Assembly (NCBI GenBank): GCA_017883385.1
Contig: JADGNQ010000008.1
Location: 20,616 to 84,615, forward strand
Reading direction: 5' to 3'
DNA length: 64,000 nucleotides
From: Candidatus Sulfotelmatobacter sp.
Lineage (GTDB): Bacteria > Acidobacteriota > Terriglobia > Terriglobales > Acidobacteriaceae
Part shown: piece by piece, positions 59,544 through 64,000 of the stretch
How positions within the stretch are numbered: position 1 is the stretch's first letter
Layout of the letters: each line of letters opens with the position of its first letter
Notes under the pieces: model-generated
Databases searched by the model: none
What the model was told of the DNA's origin: nothing
Seen by the model: the letters and a program-made list of their open reading frames with translations, nothing else
Position numbers and translations under genes: made by a program

Positions 59544-61235
59544 CTACTGACTCTTCGCCCTAACCGCCTCAAACTCGTCGCCCCTCTGCCATCCGATCAG
59601 CTTGGGCAGACTCGCCGCTTCCCAGCCCAGGGCAAATCCAAACCGAGCCATCGCCGAGTCGCCGACAAAATCCATCTCAGGATGGTATTCATCACTGGGC
59701 TGGTGATAATGCTTCTCGACGTATTCGCGCTCCTGGTCGAGCCCCCAGCCCTCGCTGTGTCCCTTGTACTTCATCCCTTCATTGATCGAGAACGACGGAA
59801 TGCCCACCCGGGCCATGCTGAAATGATCGGACCGGTAGAAGTGCCCCGCCTCCGGCCGTGCATCCGGACGGATTGCCAGCCGGAACTCCTTCGCCGTCGC
59901 TTGGACCGACGGATAGAAATCAGTCCGCTCCGCTCCGGAAACTTCCACTTCCTCCGGCGCTCCCAGCGGTTTTACATCGTCGTAGTTCAAATCCAGCGTG
60001 ATCTTCCCCGCCGGAATCGGCGGATGCTTCCCCAGATACTCCGAGCCGAGCAGTCCCTGCTCCTCAGCCGTAACCGCCGCGAATAGAATCGACCGCCGCG
60101 GATGCTGCGCTGCTGTGCCAAACGCACGCGCCACTTCCAGCAGGATGCCGCATCCCGTGGCGTTGTCTTCAGCGCCATTGAAAATATTGTCCCCCGGCAT
60201 GTCGGGACGAATGCCGAAATGATCGTAGTGCGCCGTGTACATCACTGCCTCATCGGCCGATTTGCGATCCGAGCCCGGCAGAATCGCCACCACGTTGTTC
60301 GATTCGAAGTTCCGGACCTTGCTCACCATGTGCGCCTTGAGCTTCGCCCCCAGGCTCACTGGACGAAATTCTCGCGACTGCGCATCCTGCAGCATCTTTT
60401 CCAGATTCATTCCCGAGGCCAAAGCCAGCCTCGTAGCGACGTCCAGATGCACCCACGACGCCACCTTCAGCGCGGGACCCTCAACTTTCAGAGCTGATTT
60501 TTCGCCGGAATTCGAATTCCGCACCACTTCCCACGGATAGCTCGCCATCTGCGTCTGGTGCACCAGAAGCACTCCGACGGCGCCCTTGCGCGCCGCCTCT
60601 TCATACTTGTAGGTCCAGCGCCCGTAGTAGGTGAGGGCCTTGCCCTTGAAGAATTTTGGATCCTCCGACGTTGGCTCATTGACCAGCATCAGCAGCACTT
60701 TGCCGCGCACGTCGAGGCCCTTGTAGTCATCCCACCCGTATTCCGGCGCCTCAATCCCGAATCCCACGAACACAATGTCCGCATCCACATCCGACTGCGC
60801 CTGCTGCGTCTGGTCGAACGCCACGTATTCATCGAGCGGCTTCAGATTCATGGTCTCGCCTCGCTTGGGCACGAGTGAAAACTGAGTCTCCGGCAGCGTC
60901 GTAATCCCGACCAAGGGCACCTTCTGCATGTAAGTCCCGTGATCGCCGGCCGGCTTCAGCCCATATTCGGCAAACTGCGTGGCGATGTATTCGGCCGCGA
61001 TGTCACCCCCGCGCTGCCCTGTCCCGCGTCCCTCCAGCAGATCATGCGACAGATACCGCACATGCCAGCGAATGTGCTCGGGATTGATGGTCTCGAGGGC
61101 CACAAACGCGGCCCCCGGCAGCTTTATCGAAGGCGACTTCGCGCCCTTCGCACCGCCCGCTCCACCCTCCGCCCAGCCGGGCAGGCTCAGGCACACCATG
61201 AGACACGCCGAAAGAATCTTTGGCATTCTTTGCAT
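59544..61235 (-). CDS. Exported M28-family zinc peptidase with PA domain
   Basis: 563 residues from ATG 61235 (GAGAGACC upstream). The signal peptide is ILSACLMVCLSLPGWAEG. Family landmarks are VRYLSHDLLEGRGTGQRGGD, a central PA insertion (VGFGIEAPEYGWDDYKGLDV to GAVGVLLVH), then zinc ligands in MYTAHYDHFG, NGAEDNATGCG, FAAVTAEEQGLLGSEYL and FYRSDHFSMARVGIPS. Such enzymes are aminopeptidases or carboxypeptidases acting outside the cytoplasm. The long upstream in-frame extension to 61496 is rejected because it lacks a signal peptide and crosses repeat hairpins. Confidence 0.92.
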   Translation of the reverse strand: MQRMPKILSACLMVCLSLPGWAEGGAGGAKGAKSPSIKLPGAAFVALETINPEHIRWHVRYLSHDLLEGRGTGQRGGDIAAEYIATQFAEYGLKPAGDHGTYMQKVPLVGITTLPETQFSLVPKRGETMNLKPLDEYVAFDQTQQAQSDVDADIVFVGFGIEAPEYGWDDYKGLDVRGKVLLMLVNEPTSEDPKFFKGKALTYYGRWTYKYEEAARKGAVGVLLVHQTQMASYPWEVVRNSNSGEKSALKVEGPALKVASWVHLDVATRLALASGMNLEKMLQDAQSREFRPVSLGAKLKAHMVSKVRNFESNNVVAILPGSDRKSADEAVMYTAHYDHFGIRPDMPGDNIFNGAEDNATGCGILLEVARAFGTAAQHPRRSILFAAVTAEEQGLLGSEYLGKHPPIPAGKITLDLNYDDVKPLGAPEEVEVSGAERTDFYPSVQATAKEFRLAIRPDARPEAGHFYRSDHFSMARVGIPSFSINEGMKYKGHSEGWGLDQEREYVEKHYHQPSDEYHPEMDFVGDSAMARFGFALGWEAASLPKLIGWQRGDEFEAVRAKSQ

Positions 61236-61450
61236 AGATTTAGGTCTCTCCCCCAACAAAGCGGCGCCAGCTGGAAGGCTGTCTTTTCGTGAAAGTCTGG
61301 GAAGATTGTAAAGGAGGGCGCGTCCCCGCTGGCACGAGAACTGAGCCGATCCCGTGCACGAGAGTGCACCCACCCCTGGAACATGCACCCACCCGGACGT
61401 GTCCGGATGGCGCAGGTTCCGCTGGGTTCGTCTTGTTTTGCTTGTGTGTG

Positions 61451-61487
61451 ACGGGTCTCTCACCCGTTCGCCGAGCGCAAGCTCGGC
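61451..61487. repeat. Paired hairpin repeat
   Basis: ACGGGT-CTCTC-ACCCGT (61451-61467) is followed directly by GCCGAGC-GCAA-GCTCGGC (61470-61487). It lies in the 291-base gap between the peroxiredoxin-like gene stop and the M28 start; no gene is seen there. Confidence 0.65.
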
Positions 61488-61526
61488 ATTCTTCATCCGC
61501 CGGACCGGCGGCTAGTTCTTCGACCC

Positions 61527-62024
61527 TCAACCAGCGCGGAAGTCCCGCACATCCTCGCCCGGCTTGAACACCCCGGCGGGCGCGCTCTTCCCCGCCTCCG
61601 CCATCTTGCGGTTGATCTCCTCGAAGTCGGCTTTCATCCATCCCACGCTGGAAACGTCAATCTCCCCATCCTGTGCAATCCAGAAGATGGTCGGCACATT
61701 GGTCAGTCCGTAGGCATTCGACACAGGATAGGAATGCGTGTCATCGAGCAGCACAGGGAACGTCACGCCAAACTCCTTGTTAAACGCCGCTGTGTCCTTG
61801 GCACTGTTCTGCGAAACGCCGACCAGCGTGACGCCCTTCCCGGCGTACGCCTTGTGCAGCCGCTCGAAGAACGGAAGCGCATACTGGCATGTTGGACACG
61901 ACACCTTAAAGAACGTCAGCACGACTGGCCCGCGTGCGAGCTCATCGCCGAGCGAAAAGCGCTTGCCATCGAGTGTCTTCAACTCAAACTCCGGCGCTCT
62001 TGTGCCGGTTGCCAATGCGGTCAT
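61527..62024 (-). CDS. Peroxiredoxin/TlpA-like thiol oxidoreductase
   Basis: 165 residues, cytosolic. APEFELKTLDGKRFSLGDEL is the redoxin start, and the active-site segment VVLTFFKVSCPTCQYALPFF has a CxxC (CPTC), as in TlpA/bacterioferritin-comigratory hybrids. VTLVGVSQNSAKDTAAF and NVPTIFWIAQDGEI (with the cis-proline) complete the thioredoxin fold. It could reduce peroxides or act as a disulfide reductase; the CPTC motif favours the latter. ATG 62024 follows GAGGAGAA. Confidence 0.85.
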   Translation of the reverse strand: MTALATGTRAPEFELKTLDGKRFSLGDELARGPVVLTFFKVSCPTCQYALPFFERLHKAYAGKGVTLVGVSQNSAKDTAAFNKEFGVTFPVLLDDTHSYPVSNAYGLTNVPTIFWIAQDGEIDVSSVGWMKADFEEINRKMAEAGKSAPAGVFKPGEDVRDFRAG

Positions 62025-62111
62025 TCATTTCTCCTCTAGCCTGACTCTCAGGCCGCCACAGCCTTTTTGGATGAGCGTAAGGCTTTGGATGAGCGTAAGG
62101 CTAGGTTCGTT

Positions 62112-62675
62112 TCAATAAGCCGTGTCTGTTTGAATACACACGGTCGATGCAAGTATCGTCACGTGGCCTTGGGACTCTGTCGTTTCCGATGGACGGTTCT
62201 CGGGGCACTGCCATGTGGACGTGCGTCCGACGCCGCACTTCCACAAATATAGGCACTTGGGCGAGTGGACTGGCTGCTCCGTGACAACTTCTCTGGGCTT
62301 CCCGTCGTCAAGACGGCCGAAGGTGTAGGTCATTGGATATGAACTTACCTCGTCGTTGCAACCCCGGCATTCAAACTGCGACTTTTGGGCGCTATCGAGA
62401 GCGGCTTGCTTTAGCATGGGATGCCCGCTGATCACCTCAGCTGACGCAACGCTCCCATCTTTGCGGATCAAGACTTGCACCGTCACATCTCCCATGATTC
62501 GCGCCTGACGCGCCAGCGGCGGATAAACCGGCGGTGACAACTTGGTCAGCACCACCCCAGTCGCCGGTGTTGCGCTGCCCGTCGCGTCTTGGGCCTCGGC
62601 AATCGCACTAACCATCAAAAAGCTCACCGCCACTGCAGCAACCTGCAAAGGTAGCAATGACGAACGCGGCCTCAT
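62112..62675 (-). CDS. Short exported TonB C-terminal domain protein
   Basis: 187 residues with a signal peptide (VAAVAVSFLMVSAIAEAQ). A TonB-like domain occupies about 45-125 (SPPVYPPLARQARIMGDVTV, QVLIRKDGSVASAEVISGHP, AALDSAQKSQFECRG). A cysteine-rich C-terminal tail (CRGCNDEV, KCLYLWKCGVGRTSTWQC) is unusual for TonB and may form disulfides. No transducer helix beyond the signal sequence is present. It lies 40 bases from the hemolysin III gene on the same strand. Confidence 0.75.
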   Translation of the reverse strand: MRPRSSLLPLQVAAVAVSFLMVSAIAEAQDATGSATPATGVVLTKLSPPVYPPLARQARIMGDVTVQVLIRKDGSVASAEVISGHPMLKQAALDSAQKSQFECRGCNDEVSSYPMTYTFGRLDDGKPREVVTEQPVHSPKCLYLWKCGVGRTSTWQCPENRPSETTESQGHVTILASTVCIQTDTAY

Positions 62676-62715
62676 TGAGATTCCACCTTCTGCCTAGACA
62701 CGCAATCAATCACCA

Positions 62716-63390
62716 TCACGCCCGCGCCGGAGCAACATACTGCAGAATCGCCACGTAGTGGAAGATGCTCCCGGCCAGCACAAATCCGTGCCACACGGCA
62801 TGACAGTACCGCACTCTCGGCAAAGCAAAGAAGATCACACCCACCGTGTACGCCAGTCCGCCCGCCACCACCCACAACAGCGCCGGCGCGGGCAGCGCCC
62901 TGATCAGTGGCTTCACAGCGATCACCACCGACCATCCCATCAAGAGATAAAAAACAGTCGAAGCAATGGAAAACCGATCGACGAACCAAAGCTTGAAAAC
63001 GATGCCCCCGAGCGCCAACGCCCACACGATCCCGAACAGAGTCCATCCCCAACTTCCGCGCAAGGCCACCAGCATGAACGGCGTGTAGGTTCCGGCAATG
63101 AGCAGGTAGATGCAACTGTGGTCGACGATCTTGAGAACCCGCTTCCAGCGCGGCGCCCAGGCGGCGTGGTAAATCGTGGACGCGGCGTAGAGGCAGACCA
63201 GCGTCGCGCCATACACCGTGCAACTCACGATGCCGATGACGGTCCCGTGCAGCGCGGCCACCACAATCAGAACCACCAGTCCTGCCAGACTCAGCGCCAG
63301 GCCGAAGCCATGTGTGACGCTGTTCGCAATTTCCTCGGAAGATATTCGCCGCAAGCCCATAATGATCATGCTAGCACCGAGGCCGATCAT
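62716..63390 (-). CDS. Hemolysin III/YqfA-family (PAQR-like) membrane protein
   Basis: 224 residues from ATG 63390, which overlaps the mutY stop (ATGA); CCAGGA lies just upstream. Seven membrane helices are recognisable. Family motifs are EEIANSVTHGFGLALS (helix 1 region), SSTIYHA-like AASTIYHAAW, LKIVDHSCIYLLIAGTYTPF and FHYVAILQYV. The conserved Ser/Asp/His set of PAQR/hemolysin III proteins, thought to form a metal-dependent hydrolase site, appears intact. Translational coupling with mutY is clear from the overlap; a functional link is not implied. Confidence 0.9.
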   Translation of the reverse strand: MIGLGASMIIMGLRRISSEEIANSVTHGFGLALSLAGLVVLIVVAALHGTVIGIVSCTVYGATLVCLYAASTIYHAAWAPRWKRVLKIVDHSCIYLLIAGTYTPFMLVALRGSWGWTLFGIVWALALGGIVFKLWFVDRFSIASTVFYLLMGWSVVIAVKPLIRALPAPALLWVVAGGLAYTVGVIFFALPRVRYCHAVWHGFVLAGSIFHYVAILQYVAPARA

Positions 63391-64000
63391 TCCTGGAGGA
63401 TCTTCGCCTTGCGCAAGATCTTTCGTGCTAGTCCGGTGAGCGCCACTCGCCCCAACCGCTCCACTGGAAACCACTGCCCACTGGTCCCGGCTGGAGCCGG
63501 GTTGCGCCACACCCGCACCGTGTAGTCCGTCACCGTGATCGAATGGCGCACCGTGAACAGAGGAGTCGGAGTTTCATCGCGAACGCGACCCTTCCCCTTG
63601 TCATTCCGAGAGGAATGAGGAATCTGCTTCTTGCCTGCACCCACTGCGGTACCCGCCATCTCCGGCAACTCCCACATCCCCGCCATCAGTGACGCAGCCC
63701 GCGGACGCTGCACCAAAAACACTGCGGCATCGCGGCCGTCTTCGTCCCGGAAATCCAGCGCATAGTGAATCTCGCGTTTCTTCTGCGGCGTAGCCTTCGC
63801 CGCTCCAGCCATCTCCCCCCGCGTCGCGCACAGGTCGACCACCGGACAAGTCAGGCACCCCGGCGCTCGCGGTGTACACACAGTCGCCCCCAACTCCATC
63901 ATTGCCTGATTGAAGTCCCCTGGACGATCGCGATCGAGCAATTCCTCCGCCGCGTCCCACAACTCCTCGCCCCCGAGCCGCCGACCAGAAACCCGCTGCA
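63387..64000 (-). CDS. mutY: A/G-specific adenine glycosylase, 3' part (runs off the window)
   Basis: The 5' end lies beyond base 64000. The visible part reads RRLGGEELWDAAEELL and FNQAMMELGATVCTPRAPGC, with the [4Fe-4S] cluster C-x6-C-x2-C-x5-C (CTPRAPGCLTCPVVDLC) intact. It then reads into the NUDIX-like 8-oxoG recognition domain (DGRDAAVFLVQRPRAASLMA, MWELPEM). MutY removes adenine opposite 8-oxoguanine. An inserted repeat-derived stretch (63598-63629; IPHSSRNDKGKG) breaks the C-terminal domain between MWELPEM and the following HSITVTDYTVRVW strand. The stop overlaps the hemolysin III start. Confidence 0.93.
   Translation of the reverse strand, partial: QRVSGRRLGGEELWDAAEELLDRDRPGDFNQAMMELGATVCTPRAPGCLTCPVVDLCATRGEMAGAAKATPQKKREIHYALDFRDEDGRDAAVFLVQRPRAASLMAGMWELPEMAGTAVGAGKKQIPHSSRNDKGKGRVRDETPTPLFTVRHSITVTDYTVRVWRNPAPAGTSGQWFPVERLGRVALTGLARKILRKAKILQE

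Noticed and set aside
61236..61496. N-terminal extension of the M28 peptidase
   Set aside because: It crosses repeat hairpins and would bury the signal peptide; ATG 61235 gives a normal exported protein.

Overview
The window is about 60% GC with short intergenic gaps. It looks like a chromosomal segment of an acidobacterium, probably class Terriglobia (Koribacter/Sulfotelmatobacter-like). The evidence is four proteins of the VWFA-related family typical of Acidobacteriota, many hairpin-type interspersed repeats of the kind common in that group, an anti-sigma protein fused to carboxypeptidase-regulatory and receptor-like segments, and several stand-alone TonB C-terminal proteins. The species assignment is inference. 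No rRNA, canonical tRNA, CRISPR array or transposase gene was found.

Layout. 1-13.9 kb: EAL-HDOD signalling protein, receiver-like protein, ferredoxin reductase-type flavoprotein, a degenerate endonuclease III-like protein, zinc-dependent phospholipase C-like protein, beta-propeller, HEAT protein, an unexported sugar-binding-type protein, ARPP-1-like protein, a sigma/anti-sigma pair, a candidate sRNA and fur. 13.9-19.75 kb: redox and stress genes (cytochrome c, thioredoxin, lexA, msrA, msrB, a deazaflavin-type oxidoreductase). 19.75-23 kb: the most unusual locus, a Ro60/Rsr-type TROVE-VWA protein preceded by six predicted Y RNA-like elements on the same strand, with a small four-cysteine protein between the last two. 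23-25.6 kb: small accessory genes, namely tandem lipoproteins, a tandem small-protein pair with one frameshifted copy, and an ORF6N protein with a repeated palindrome. 25.6-43 kb: membrane proteins, SpoIIE-type phosphatase, M13 peptidase, MglA GTPase, VWFA proteins, a Tat-exported aminotransferase, RluD-type synthase and lgt. 43-64 kb: hybrid histidine kinase, zapA with a coiled-coil partner, sodC, an aminotransferase, an amidohydrolase, aspS, TonB-like proteins, a cyclase-domain protein, M28 peptidase, a redoxin, a hemolysin III homologue and the 3' part of mutY.

How parts work together. Ro60 proteins bind Y RNAs, which gate access of other RNAs and tether nucleases or ligases. Here the elements share a two-stem Ro-binding fold with one conserved internal loop. 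Their distal ends grade from a plain loop, through a lone T-arm, to a circularly permuted tRNA mimic (T-arm, acceptor-like hairpin, D-arm). This array is the best candidate for a little-described system. The sigma factor and the membrane anti-sigma protein form a second likely functional unit, and msrA/msrB, zapA/coiled-coil protein and mutY/hemolysin III are further coupled sets.

All function calls rest on reading motifs by eye. RNA structures were paired by hand and not folded computationally.
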